Source: Candidatus Defluviilinea proxima (lineage in GTDB: Bacteria > Chloroflexota > Anaerolineae > Anaerolineales > Villigracilaceae). Taken from it: a stretch of DNA of 64,000 nt. Below, piece by piece: positions 1 through 8,161 of the stretch. Under the pieces are notes generated by a model. That model made no database searches. It was not told where the DNA came from and saw nothing but the letters and a program-made list of their open reading frames with translations. The stretch is taken from the NCBI GenBank assembly GCA_016721115.1, contig JADKIW010000001.1, forward strand, positions 2,805,501 to 2,869,500, given 5' to 3'. Each line of letters opens with the position of its first letter. Positions within the stretch are counted from its first letter, which is position 1. The position numbers and the translations under genes were made by a program.

Positions 1-541
1 GAATCGCCTTGCATGGATTGGATATAGGCGATGTCGATCTTGTCAGGCGCATTGTTGATCATGTCGTTGATGCGTTGTGAGCGGAAGCCATAGTCCCAAT
101 CGTAGGTGATGAGATAGGGGTAATCGCGCGGCGGTACTTGATTGTTTGCAGTGACAATGTAACCTTCCGCAGGATTGAAGGTGTAGGGTTGCTCATCGAA
201 CGGAATGAACCCTGTCCATTCGTATTCGTCTGTCCAGCCGGGGACTGGGACTGTGCCATCACCTTTTGCGCGGATGGGAATATCGCCTGGCATTTGGTAG
301 CTGATGTTGCCGTCTACATCTGCGTACAGAAGATTCTGTGCAGGTACATGGAAGCCACTTGCGGCTGTGCGGAACTCTTCCCAATTCTGTGCGCGGTCAA
401 ATCCCCAAATGGCCTGGAAGGGCGTGGAGGGAGTCAGCGCTGTCCATTTGAGGGCGATGACGTATGGTTGAGGCAGTTCGAGACCGGCACGGTCTTTGAA
501 TGGGACAAATTCTTTATCGTCTGGCTCACCTTCATTTTTCA
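1..541 (-). pseudogene. Penicillin acylase family protein, displaced C-terminal part (runs off window)
   Basis: This stretch continues the penicillin-acylase-like gene that begins at 1807, but in a frame shifted by -1. Read from about 542 leftward it is open to the window edge and gives about 180 residues that match the continuation of the beta chain, including the pieces YADVDGNISYQMPGDIP, GWTDEYEWTGFIPFDEQP and TANNQVPPRDYP (the TANN segment is typical of the family). The join lies within about 540-545, just before a run of five A on the coding strand. The upstream frame ends at a TGA at 539-541. Inserting one base would restore a single gene. The rest of the protein lies outside the window. 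Whether this is a real mutation or a sequence error cannot be told here. Confidence 0.75.
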
Positions 542-1807
542 GAGGCCATACACTTCTGAGATGACAGGTCCGTGCCTTGTGGAGCGAACAGTGATTTCCA
601 CTGGGTCACCGCCGACAACATCAACAGTTTCTGTGCGTGTCTCGAAATCCACCCATTTACCGTTGACTTCGTATTGGTTCGGGTTTTCAGGATTCACTTT
701 TTCGATGTAGAGATCCATCACATCGGGGCCGACGTTGGTGAAACCCCATGCGATGCGATCATTGTGGCCAATGACGATGCCGGGCACGCCAGCGAATGAG
801 AAACCCGCTACGTTGAAAGGACAGGATGCACTTTGCGGTTTACATTCCAAATGAGCCTGATACCAGATCGACGGCATTTGAATTCCGAGGTGCGGATCGT
901 TGGCGAGGAGAGGCATCCCTGTTGCAGATCGTGAACCGGAAACAGCCCAGGAGTTGGATCCAATTCCATCGCCCATCGGACCAAGCACAAGGTCCAGTAA
1001 TGAAGCGTTGTGTTGAAGTGATGCGAGAGTCTCATTGGGGATGTCGAAGGCCGAGGCTTGAAGCGGTGCATTAGCGGAAGTCCCATCACCGACCTTGTTG
1101 ACGATAACGGGGCGATCTTCAGGGTAAGCAGGGAAGAGTTCCGCCACTTGTTCAGGAGTGAGTGTTTTGAGGAGAACGGCGCGTTCGATCTCTTCGCCCA
1201 TGTTGCCACGCAAGTCCCATGCCATGGCTTTGCCCCAAGTGAGACTGTTGATGGGCGTCCACGGTTCGATCTTGTAATCGGGGCTGAGTAAACCAAGGAT
1301 GGCGTATTCCAAGCTGAGGGCGGTGGTATCGTGGTCTTTGAGATAGGCGTTCACGCCGCCTACGTATGAGTCGAGGATGGCTTTGGATGTGGAATCGAGC
1401 TGGGCGTATTCGGCTTCAGCGGTTTGTCGCCAGCCGAGGGTGCGGAGGAAAGTATCGGTTTCAACTTGCCCTTTGCCGAACATTTCCGAGAGTGTGCCCG
1501 AACCGATGTGACGCCACGCATCCATTTGCCAGAAGCGATCTTGTGCATGGACGTATCCTTGTGCGAAGAATAGATCGTGTTCAGAAGATGCGTAAATGTG
1601 CGGGATGCCCATGCTGTCGCGATAAATGTCAACAGAAGCATCAAGCCCATCGAGCTGAATGTTCCCGTCAATTTGCGGAAAGGATTTGGGAGCAACAGTG
1701 TTTGGCAGATAACTCTTGAAATAGAATCCGCCTCCGCTTCCCAAAAGAATTACAAGCACCAATAAACCAAGTCCCCCGCGCTTCAAATACATTTTTGTTT
1801 TCGACAT
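539..1807 (-). CDS. Penicillin acylase family protein (Ntn hydrolase), N-terminal part before frameshift
   Basis: Penicillin acylases and relatives (family S45) hydrolyse amide bonds of penicillins, acyl-homoserine lactones or cyclic lipopeptides outside the cytoplasm, after autocatalytic cleavage into two chains. The start ATG at 1807 follows AGAGGA about 8 bases upstream; a longer reading from 1861 has no such site. Residues 10-33 form one hydrophobic anchor. The family pattern GIPHIYA and AQGYVHAQDRFWQMD lies near residues 65-95. The probable nucleophile is Ser284 in GSNSWAVSG, the usual N-terminus of the beta chain, followed by PLLANDPHLG. The reading frame stops at 539 in the middle of the beta chain, after GPVISEVYGL, so the visible protein is truncated; its continuation is in another frame. 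Substrate cannot be inferred. Confidence 0.85.
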   Translation of the reverse strand: MSKTKMYLKRGGLGLLVLVILLGSGGGFYFKSYLPNTVAPKSFPQIDGNIQLDGLDASVDIYRDSMGIPHIYASSEHDLFFAQGYVHAQDRFWQMDAWRHIGSGTLSEMFGKGQVETDTFLRTLGWRQTAEAEYAQLDSTSKAILDSYVGGVNAYLKDHDTTALSLEYAILGLLSPDYKIEPWTPINSLTWGKAMAWDLRGNMGEEIERAVLLKTLTPEQVAELFPAYPEDRPVIVNKVGDGTSANAPLQASAFDIPNETLASLQHNASLLDLVLGPMGDGIGSNSWAVSGSRSATGMPLLANDPHLGIQMPSIWYQAHLECKPQSASCPFNVAGFSFAGVPGIVIGHNDRIAWGFTNVGPDVMDLYIEKVNPENPNQYEVNGKWVDFETRTETVDVVGGDPVEITVRSTRHGPVISEVYGL

Positions 1808-1859
1808 GATTGTTCCTCTAGTAAATTTGACTTCTGGGTTTACAACACATACAGAAAGC

Positions 1860-1889
1860 AAAAGAGACGTAAACCCTTACGTCTCTTTT
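1860..1889 (-). terminator. Hairpin terminator after the glycosidase-like gene
   Basis: A perfect 13-bp stem (1860-1872 with 1877-1889) and a 4-base loop lie 22 bases past the stop at 1912 and before the start of the next minus-strand gene. The stem ends are AAAA/TTTT, so it can act in both directions. Confidence 0.75.
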
Positions 1890-1911
1890 CTTAACTTATA
1901 GTTGGTTCTAC

Positions 1912-4410
1912 TTATTTGACATTTCCCAACAGACGTGGGAACCAATACCAGAGCAGGTCTGCGGCAGGTTTACCGTGAACCGATGCGGACTTATCCTGTA
2001 ACTCGACCGGCGGGAAGTAGCCGCGACTGACCAACCCGCTGACCCAGGTGCGCCCGTTGATGGCGTTGAGCATGGCATCGTAAATATCGAACTGTTGTTG
2101 CAGATCAAGGTTGACGGTGCCGAGATCGGGGTTGGGACGATTGAGGATCGTCCAATCGAAACAGCCTCCCGTTCCATTGGGGATACAGCCTGTAGCGGAA
2201 TATGTCGAAGATGGATACGTGAGACCGATGATGATGGGCTTGTTGATCTGCGTTTGGACAGGGAAGACGTTGTTATCGAGAATCTTCCCGATCTCATCGG
2301 TCATGGCCGCTTTGTTGGGCGAAGCTTGATCGCTGATCTTGGCGAACCACAAAAGATATAAACCATCTGTGCTCTTGAGCAGGTTGATCGGTGGTTGAAT
2401 GTCAGTGTTGGTATAAGGAAGGGCAAAGAGTATCAAGCCCGCATAATGTTGACGGGCTTCGGCCACGATGGCAAGCCAACGCGCTTCAGCGTCAGCGGGG
2501 ACTCCGCTTGGGGAGCCATCGGCAAGCTTCCCGTTGGGGAGAGCCGGGGCGATCCAATCACCGCCAAGGATCAAGGCTTGCGCGTCTGATTTAGTAGCGG
2601 TATCCGCAAAGTTGACGGCGAACGCTCGATAGTGGTTGAACCAACTATCCCACCAACCTGAATCGCGCGGAGCGTTCTTCCAGAAGTCATTGGCGTTGGT
2701 GGCAAAGCGTGCTTGAGGGAAGATCGCTACGTTCATGTTGAGCGCGCGCGAGGCGGACGCTGTTTCAGTTGTATCTTTACTGAATGGGTCTTTGCCGGGT
2801 TGCTGGGTAAAGATAACTGGGGCACTGCTCTTGAACGTCCATGTTGGGTCGAGAAATACCCAGTTGCCATTGAAGGCATGGATGTTTTGCAGAGCATCTT
2901 GATTGAATCTGGTGATGCCTGGCTCATAGAATGCCTGGAACTCTACGCCCGCAACAAACCCTGTCCCACGCGAGGGGATGTTCACTTGTACAAGCGTGGC
3001 ATTCAAGTCTTGTGACCAAGTCCATTGTGAAACAGTATCTTGTACATCCTGTGCGGTGATGGTGGGGGTGATGTTCTTGCCGTGTGCATTCTCGCCAGCG
3101 GTGGATACGTCATCGGCAGAGTTACATTGTGCATTGCGACAATAGCGATAAGTGAATGAGCCAAGGATATTGAGCGGCCCAAACAGTTTATAAGACCAGC
3201 GATAATTGCTGACCTTCCACATGGGGATGGGTTCGGTCCATGCGGCTGGGTTGAATTGGATATAGATCACATCGCCAATGGGTGTAGTGGGCGGCACGTC
3301 CACTTCGAAGGTGATGGGGGAATTTGGCCCTGCCTGCCATGATTGCACAGTGTCTTCGATGGCTGTGTTCTGTGACGGTACAACAAAATTTCGAACTACA
3401 TATTTTCCTGCGGTGTTGAATTCTGAATTCCAGAAGCCATCACCGAGCGTGTACTTATATTCAAGATAAGCGCCTGCTGGCAGAAACAGCGAAACGGAGT
3501 AGCGGCCATCAGGTAGTGATGTCATGATCGGCATGCGATCCACAGCAGTGCTTAGGCCGCCACGCAGATCGGTGAAAGTATTTCCGAATTGAAGCAGGCT
3601 CCCTGCAATTCGTACAGGAACATCTCGTTGGGTGTTTTGTGGCACGGCAACTGTAAAGATCACATTCACCAATTGAGCAGGTTTCATCTTGACTTCAACC
3701 GCTGTGCCTTTATTTCCCTCCACGATCGCGCCTTGCTGGAATGTTCGATACATACCATCGAGCGCAAAAGCTACCAGGTTGTGACGTCCACCGCGTAGGC
3801 CTTCGAGTGTGAACCGCCCGGCAGAATCGGTCAATGTTTGCACACCGCCTGCTGTGACCATGATCTCGGGTAATGGTGCGCCTGTATCCGCGTTGACCAC
3901 TGTGCCAAACATGGAACCCGAAATCGTATTCACGGGTTTATCCGTCCACGAGTTTACTGTGTCCACAATATCGGTGGGACCGTTCACATAGATCAGACGA
4001 TAGCGAATCGTACCGTCGGTGTTGGTGTCTTCCACCACGCGCGAACCTCCGCGCCTCACATACCGATACTTGATGACTGATTGATCTGGAATGGGGAATG
4101 TGGCCGAATACGTGATCGCATCCACTTGCGTCATTTGATAATCGTTGCCGTTCAGCGCCAGGCCAGTCACTTCGTCCAAAACACTGATCGCAAGGATCTC
4201 GTTTTGCGCCAACGGTTCGGGCAACTGCACCGTGAACTTGACTTCTGCACGTGGCAACGGCGTGGGTGCTGGCCCGGCAGGCACCGACTGTGTGGGGTTG
4301 CCGGTGTTGATCGGCAGATCCAACAGTGAAAGCGCACATGCCTGGCTTGCCAGAGCCAGGATCAGGATGAAATATAAAATAGGACGTGAAATCTTCGGGC
4401 GAAAACTCAT
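1912..4410 (-). CDS. Multimodular secreted protein with glycoside-hydrolase-like TIM-barrel C-terminus
   Basis: An 832-residue exported protein. A hydrophobic signal segment (about 10-27) ends in ASQAC, a weak lipobox-like site, followed by a Pro/Thr-rich linker. Several beta-sandwich units follow, each ending with a D-T-V-x-x-W-like signature (DTVNSW near 150, DTVQSW, DTVSQWTW), as in starch-binding CBM20-like modules. Between the first two is a carboxypeptidase-regulatory-like domain at about 168-225 (GTVVNADTGAPLPE, DSAGRFTLEGL). The last 300 or so residues contain IFPQARF, DSWFNHYRAFAVNFAD and GGDWIAP, which resemble the TIM barrel of GH113-like or GTA-type proteins. A polysaccharide-linked role outside the cell is inferred; substrate is unknown. 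It follows tatC by 45 bases and may share its transcript. Domain assignments are by eye. Confidence 0.7.
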   Translation of the reverse strand: MSFRPKISRPILYFILILALASQACALSLLDLPINTGNPTQSVPAGPAPTPLPRAEVKFTVQLPEPLAQNEILAISVLDEVTGLALNGNDYQMTQVDAITYSATFPIPDQSVIKYRYVRRGGSRVVEDTNTDGTIRYRLIYVNGPTDIVDTVNSWTDKPVNTISGSMFGTVVNADTGAPLPEIMVTAGGVQTLTDSAGRFTLEGLRGGRHNLVAFALDGMYRTFQQGAIVEGNKGTAVEVKMKPAQLVNVIFTVAVPQNTQRDVPVRIAGSLLQFGNTFTDLRGGLSTAVDRMPIMTSLPDGRYSVSLFLPAGAYLEYKYTLGDGFWNSEFNTAGKYVVRNFVVPSQNTAIEDTVQSWQAGPNSPITFEVDVPPTTPIGDVIYIQFNPAAWTEPIPMWKVSNYRWSYKLFGPLNILGSFTYRYCRNAQCNSADDVSTAGENAHGKNITPTITAQDVQDTVSQWTWSQDLNATLVQVNIPSRGTGFVAGVEFQAFYEPGITRFNQDALQNIHAFNGNWVFLDPTWTFKSSAPVIFTQQPGKDPFSKDTTETASASRALNMNVAIFPQARFATNANDFWKNAPRDSGWWDSWFNHYRAFAVNFADTATKSDAQALILGGDWIAPALPNGKLADGSPSGVPADAEARWLAIVAEARQHYAGLILFALPYTNTDIQPPINLLKSTDGLYLLWFAKISDQASPNKAAMTDEIGKILDNNVFPVQTQINKPIIIGLTYPSSTYSATGCIPNGTGGCFDWTILNRPNPDLGTVNLDLQQQFDIYDAMLNAINGRTWVSGLVSRGYFPPVELQDKSASVHGKPAADLLWYWFPRLLGNVK

Positions 4411-4455
4411 ACTCTCTCCTCACGCCTCAAACCCGGACCTTTAGCCTGCCTCTAT

Positions 4456-5379
4456 CTATTCGGCTTTTGTTTCCTCTGAAGCAGACTCTTCGATTCTCTT
4501 ACGACGCCCGGCGTAGGCGATATAACTTAGTCCGATGCTGATGAAATATAACAAGGTTAATGGAACCATGACCAACCCCATGGTTGCCGCATCCACGGTG
4601 GGCGTTACGGCCGCAGCGATAATGGCGATGATGACAACGGCCAACCTCCATTGTTGAGCCAGAATACTCGGCTTAACCAACCCGATGGATGTGAGAATAT
4701 ACACCACGAGCGGAAATTCAAAGAATAGGCCGATCCATAACATCAACCCGGTCACAAACTTGAAATATTCACGCGCCGCCCAAAATTGTGCGATCTTGGT
4801 GAAACCTCCCAAAAATGGGATGGCGTATGGGAGAAGCGCATAAAACGTGAAAGCCATGCCGCTCAGATATAGAATTGTTGCCAGCGGAATGCCGGCCAAA
4901 CCCATCTTGCGTTCGCGTGGACGTAAGCCCGGCGCAATAAACAGCCAGATCTCAAAGGCGATATAGGGAAGCATAATGGCAAGACCGCTCGTTAGCGCTA
5001 CTTGCATAAAAACGCCAATCTCTTCAGTCACTTGAATGGCTTGTAGTTTTTCAAGTCCTCCTACGGGGCCAGAGAGATAATCCATGAGCGGGATCGTGAA
5101 GTAGAACGACGCGCCCACGCCAATAACGAGAGCGATCACAATGCGCAAAAGATGCATGCGGAGCGCTTCCACGTGATTCCATAAACTTTCGCGTGCCTGC
5201 TCCTCGGTGACGAGGTTGGAGAACGTGTCCATGAGTGGACGGTCTTCCTCCTCGGGTAATTCCGCGTTCAAAAAACGATTCGCCTTGCCGATCATTCGAA
5301 AGGGGAAGGCGAGAATGTTGAAGACGAGAAGGAATGGGAAGGTGACCACCCGCCAAAGCAGTTGGAAGAATTTACGCAT
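4456..5379 (-). CDS. tatC: Sec-independent protein translocase TatC, with N-terminal extension
   Basis: TatC is the membrane receptor for twin-arginine signal peptides on folded exported proteins. The 307-residue product has the six usual TatC helices after residue 70 and the family motifs FIAPGLRPRERK and FEFPLVVYILTSIG. It carries an unusual N-terminal extension of about 60 residues with an extra hydrophobic stretch (8-30) and an acidic linker. In the usual HLxELR motif near the first helix, this protein reads HVEALR, so the normally conserved Glu appears displaced or replaced; the second conserved Glu (PRER) is kept. The gene overlaps the TatA/B-type gene by 8 bases, and the two are surely co-translated. 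Confidence 0.95.
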   Translation of the reverse strand: MRKFFQLLWRVVTFPFLLVFNILAFPFRMIGKANRFLNAELPEEEDRPLMDTFSNLVTEEQARESLWNHVEALRMHLLRIVIALVIGVGASFYFTIPLMDYLSGPVGGLEKLQAIQVTEEIGVFMQVALTSGLAIMLPYIAFEIWLFIAPGLRPRERKMGLAGIPLATILYLSGMAFTFYALLPYAIPFLGGFTKIAQFWAAREYFKFVTGLMLWIGLFFEFPLVVYILTSIGLVKPSILAQQWRLAVVIIAIIAAAVTPTVDAATMGLVMVPLTLLYFISIGLSYIAYAGRRKRIEESASEETKAE

Positions 5380-5749
5380 GTTGATCGGTATCAGGTTTGG
5401 TTTCAGGTGGTGTGGCAGGCGGAGTTTGAATGGTGTATTCGGTCTCTTGGGGATGAGACAGGCCTCGGTTAAGAGAAGAAGCGGGCGCTTTGGTTGTGTC
5501 CATTGCTTTGCGGATCTCTTTTTCCGTTTCCATCATCTCCATGTTCGCTTCGCGCATCAGTTTGGTGGGAAGCGTACGGATCTCGTGCGATGTTTGCTGA
5601 AAGACCTTCCAGCCATCAGAACGGATGAGGTTATTTAACCAACGGCCGACGGTTTTGCCTGCCTTTTGCATATCCTTGGGGCCAAGCACGATCAGCGCGA
5701 TAATAATAATGAATACGAACTCGGGCGCCCCAATGCCAAGAATTTCCAT
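5372..5749 (-). CDS. Twin-arginine translocase TatA/TatB family subunit
   Basis: A 125-residue protein with a short periplasmic start, one membrane helix (about 9-22), the Gly-Pro hinge (VLGPKDM), an amphipathic helix (QKAGKTVGRWLNNL) and a charged, Pro/Thr-rich tail. This is the TatA/TatB architecture. The length and the MEILGIGAPEF start resemble TatB more than TatA, but the two cannot be separated safely by eye. It overlaps tatC by 8 bases and follows nusB by 9 bases. Together with TatC it would form a minimal Tat pore. No second TatA-like gene is visible in the window, so either it serves both roles or another copy lies elsewhere. Confidence 0.9.
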   Translation of the reverse strand: MEILGIGAPEFVFIIIIALIVLGPKDMQKAGKTVGRWLNNLIRSDGWKVFQQTSHEIRTLPTKLMREANMEMMETEKEIRKAMDTTKAPASSLNRGLSHPQETEYTIQTPPATPPETKPDTDQHA

Positions 5750-5758
5750 GTTGAAGTT

Positions 5759-6190
5759 CTATGCCTCTTGCAGGGATTGTTTGATCTCATGCTGGTGTTC
5801 TGCGAGACTGCCCAACACGCCGTTAATAAAACGTGGAGCGGAATCAGAACCATATTGTTTAGCGAGTTCTACAGCTTCATTGATCGCCACTTTGACCGGC
5901 GTATCGTGAAACACTGCAAATTCCCAACATGCCATCCGCAGAATATTACGATCTATCGCGGCGATCTGGTCGAAGGGCCATTCGGGGGCGTATTTAGCGA
6001 TGGCGTGATCGAGAAGGGTGGTAATAGGGAGAATTCCGAAAATGATCTGGCGCGCAAAATCAGAAAGTTCCGGGGTAAGCGGCGCCTCCTCCAACCGTTC
6101 TTTAAATACTTCGGCTGGAGGGTGGTTTGCCATATCTACTTCGTAAAGTACCTGCAGGGCAAGAGCGCGTGCCCTGGTGCGGGGTTTCAT
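5759..6190 (-). CDS. nusB: Transcription antitermination factor NusB
   Basis: NusB binds boxA RNA with NusE (S10) and promotes antitermination of rRNA operons. The 143 residues are of normal length. Family features visible are RTRARALALQVLYEVD at the N-terminus, the middle stretch IDRNILRMACWEF and the C-terminal pattern PVKVAINEAVELAKQYG followed by FINGVLGSL. The first four bases overlap the end of the Asp23-family gene (ATGA-type overlap at 6187-6190), and the TatA/B-type gene starts 9 bases after its stop, so it sits in the middle of a tight minus-strand operon that begins at fabG. Confidence 0.95.
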   Translation of the reverse strand: MKPRTRARALALQVLYEVDMANHPPAEVFKERLEEAPLTPELSDFARQIIFGILPITTLLDHAIAKYAPEWPFDQIAAIDRNILRMACWEFAVFHDTPVKVAINEAVELAKQYGSDSAPRFINGVLGSLAEHQHEIKQSLQEA

Positions 6191-6543
6191 GCGGAGGTTA
6201 CCTCTCCCTCATAGTCTATGTCTTCAATGTGGATCACAACGCCGCCAATATCCATACCGATCATTTCATGGAGGGCGCGTGCCACTTGTTGTTGTACATT
6301 GCGGCTGACCTCGCGGATGTTTACATCCTTATTGAGGATGAGATACAGGTCCGCAGTTACAACATTGTCTTCAACTTCGATGCGCACCCCATCATGTACT
6401 CCGCGTTTGAAGAGGCGATTCACTCCACCTGTGACTTGTGCCATACGGCTGACGCCCGGCACGCTCAAAGCGGATGAACGCGCGATGGTAACGAGAACAT
6501 CGGGTGCTACTGTGGTTTTACCGGTTGTTAGTGTGTCTGTCAT
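6187..6543 (-). CDS. Asp23/Gls24 family envelope stress response protein
   Basis: A 118-residue soluble protein of the Asp23/Gls24 (DUF322) family. The signature is visible: VAPDVLVTIARSSALSVPGV near the N-terminus, then alternating short strands and helices with VADLYLILNKDVNIREV and the C-terminal IGMDIGGVVIHIEDIDY. In Firmicutes such proteins are small, abundant and membrane-associated through partners; in many bacteria one copy sits directly before nusB, as here. Exact function is not known. It overlaps nusB by 4 bases and lies 12 bases after fabG. Confidence 0.9.
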   Translation of the reverse strand: MTDTLTTGKTTVAPDVLVTIARSSALSVPGVSRMAQVTGGVNRLFKRGVHDGVRIEVEDNVVTADLYLILNKDVNIREVSRNVQQQVARALHEMIGMDIGGVVIHIEDIDYEGEVTSA

Positions 6544-6555
6544 TTTCTACTCCTA

Positions 6556-7314
6556 CTACATCATTGCCATGCCGCCATCCACGCTCAACACCTGACCGGT
6601 GATGAACGCGGCCTGATCGGAGGCGAGAAAGGCAACGGCATATGCGATTTCTTCTGGTTTGCCCTTGCGGCCCAGTGGCACCATCTTGATGGCGGCTTCC
6701 AACACTTCGGATGGCATGGCATCCAGTATCTCAGTATCTACAAAACCCGGTGCAATGGCATTGACTGTGATATTGCGTGCGGCTACTTCGCGGGCCAATG
6801 ACTTGGTGAAGGCGATCTGTCCGCCTTTGGATGCGGAGTAATTGACCTGCCCGGCGTTCCCCATTTGCCCGGCAATGGACGACATGTTGATAATTCGTCC
6901 TGTGCGCTTCCGCATCATGTGTTTGACAGCGGCCTTTGAACAATTGAACGTGGACTTTAAATTCGTGGAAATGACTGCGTCCCAATCGGCCTCAGACATC
7001 ATCATAATCAACGTATCGCGTGTGATGCCTGCATTATTGACGAGAATGCTTAAGTCACCAAACTTTTCGACGGCGAATTTGATCAATCCTTCTGCTTGTT
7101 TGAAATCGGATACATCTGCTTGAAAGGCGGCGGCTTTGCCTCCTGCCTCTTCGATCTGCTTCACAACTGCATTAGCCGCATCGGGTGAACTGTTGTAATT
7201 CACAACCACTGCCGCGCCACGTGCCGCGAGTTCCAGTGCCACTGCGCGCCCGATGCCGCGCGAACCGCCGGTGACAACGGCAACTTTATTTTCCAACGTT
7301 AAGGTGTCTGTCAT
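6556..7314 (-). CDS. fabG: 3-oxoacyl-[acyl-carrier-protein] reductase FabG
   Basis: A short-chain dehydrogenase/reductase of 252 residues that reduces 3-oxoacyl-ACP with NADPH in fatty acid elongation. Visible motifs are the dinucleotide-binding TGGSRGIGRA (15-24), NNAGITRDTL (about 90), the catalytic Ser in NMSSIAG, and the Tyr/Lys pair in YSASKGG. PGFVDTEILD and a C-terminal FITGQVLSVDGGMAM are typical of FabG. No other fatty acid synthesis gene is adjacent, so another SDR role is possible, but the motif fit is close. The start is supported by GAGGAG 9 bases upstream and a TATAAT promoter. It is the first gene of the fabG-asp23-nusB-tat operon. Confidence 0.93.
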   Translation of the reverse strand: MTDTLTLENKVAVVTGGSRGIGRAVALELAARGAAVVVNYNSSPDAANAVVKQIEEAGGKAAAFQADVSDFKQAEGLIKFAVEKFGDLSILVNNAGITRDTLIMMMSEADWDAVISTNLKSTFNCSKAAVKHMMRKRTGRIINMSSIAGQMGNAGQVNYSASKGGQIAFTKSLAREVAARNITVNAIAPGFVDTEILDAMPSEVLEAAIKMVPLGRKGKPEEIAYAVAFLASDQAAFITGQVLSVDGGMAMM

Positions 7315-7330
7315 GTTTGGTTCTCCTCAA

Positions 7331-7346
7331 ACGGGATTATACCCGT
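7331..7346 (-). promoter_or_regulatory. fabG promoter -10 inside a short palindrome
   Basis: On the minus strand the -10 hexamer TATAAT (7341-7336) is flanked by ACGGG and CCCGT, which form an inverted repeat across it. Transcription would start near 7329, giving a leader of about 15 bases that contains the GAGGAG ribosome site. The symmetric arms could be an operator or chance. Confidence 0.6.
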
Positions 7347-7368
7347 TTACGTATTGCGCATTGCGTAA

Positions 7369-8040
7369 TTACGAAACCTTTCTGAACCCCAGTCCCAGCC
7401 CAAGCCCGCCGCCTAATGCGATGGCTGCCGCGAACAGGAACGCGTCCTGCCAAAAGCGCAAGGGAAACAGGCGAATGAGTGTATCTGAAAACAGGAACAG
7501 CCACGAGTCGCCTTCAAAGAACAGGCTGTGAAACCCTGCGAAGAAATCCCAAAATACATTTGGATTAACTGTTATGCCGACGACAACGATCAGGCCGACT
7601 GCCCCCGCCAAACCGACCATCAACCAACCGCCTCGCCTCAAACCGGACCGATAGGCCTGTCCCCACGACCCAAACTTTGACCACAGCCCGAGCCCGATCA
7701 ACAGAACCAGCGTGACATACCAAACATTGAGCGCGCCTTTCGTCACACGTTTGACATCTGCCATGTGACTCAACTCACGCTCGTTGTAGAGCGGCTTGCC
7801 ATCGTCGAATTTCAGATCGCCGAGGTAAGAAATGTCTGCGTTGTTGACGAGATAGGTCAATGCATAGGGTGCCCATTGCAAACGGTCTTCCTTGGTGAAG
7901 CCATACTCATCAGGCGGGAAGTAGGGCATGTTGTATTCGATCTGGAGAAAGAGCGGTGTAAGTAAAACTCGTACGCCAAGCCCCAAGAGTGCAATCGGTA
8001 CAAGGATGGCGACGAGCCAGGATAGGATGTTTAATTTCAT
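7369..8040 (-). CDS. TIGR01906/DUF1461-type integral membrane protein
   Basis: A 223-residue membrane protein. The start at 8040 (MKLNILSWL) puts a hydrophobic helix at residues 4-26; a longer reading to 8244 would run through the preceding gene and is unlikely. Four hydrophobic helices are visible: one at the N-terminus, then an outside loop of about 70 residues with YMPYFPPDEYGFTKEDR-like and YNERELSHMADV pieces, and three more helices after residue 95. The loop motif F-x-x-D-E-Y-G-F and the ELSHMADVK segment fit the TIGR01906 (DUF1461) family, whose function is unknown. It lies 54 bases upstream of fabG but has its own spacing; fabG also has its own promoter in that gap. Confidence 0.75.
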   Translation of the reverse strand: MKLNILSWLVAILVPIALLGLGVRVLLTPLFLQIEYNMPYFPPDEYGFTKEDRLQWAPYALTYLVNNADISYLGDLKFDDGKPLYNERELSHMADVKRVTKGALNVWYVTLVLLIGLGLWSKFGSWGQAYRSGLRRGGWLMVGLAGAVGLIVVVGITVNPNVFWDFFAGFHSLFFEGDSWLFLFSDTLIRLFPLRFWQDAFLFAAAIALGGGLGLGLGFRKVS

Positions 8041-8057
8041 TTTGCTCCAATTATTCC

Positions 8058-8160
8058 GCGCTGAGCGGAGCGTCCTTCGACTACAGGCTTCGCAACAACC
8101 GCTCAGCCCTCCGCTCAGGACGGAAATGTGTTTGGGAAAGAGCGCAGTCGAAGCGCACTT
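8058..8160. repeat. Dispersed palindromic intergenic repeat
   Basis: The 121-base gap between the two genes is filled with short inverted copies of GCTGAGCGG / CCGCTCAGC and with CCTTCGACTAC- and GCAGTCGAAG-like pieces. A related piece (CACTTCGACAGGCTCAG) occurs at 39610-39627. It looks like a member of a dispersed repeat family, not like a gene. Confidence 0.6.
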
Positions 8161-8161
8161 G

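Noticed and set aside
535..550. Programmed -1 ribosomal frameshift in the acylase gene
   Set aside because: The A5 run lies after the stop codon, and no slippery heptamer precedes the stop; a base loss is simpler.
138..710. 190-residue plus-strand reading frame opposite the acylase gene
   Set aside because: It is the complement of the acylase coding region, rich in Cys and Trp, and lacks a start signal.
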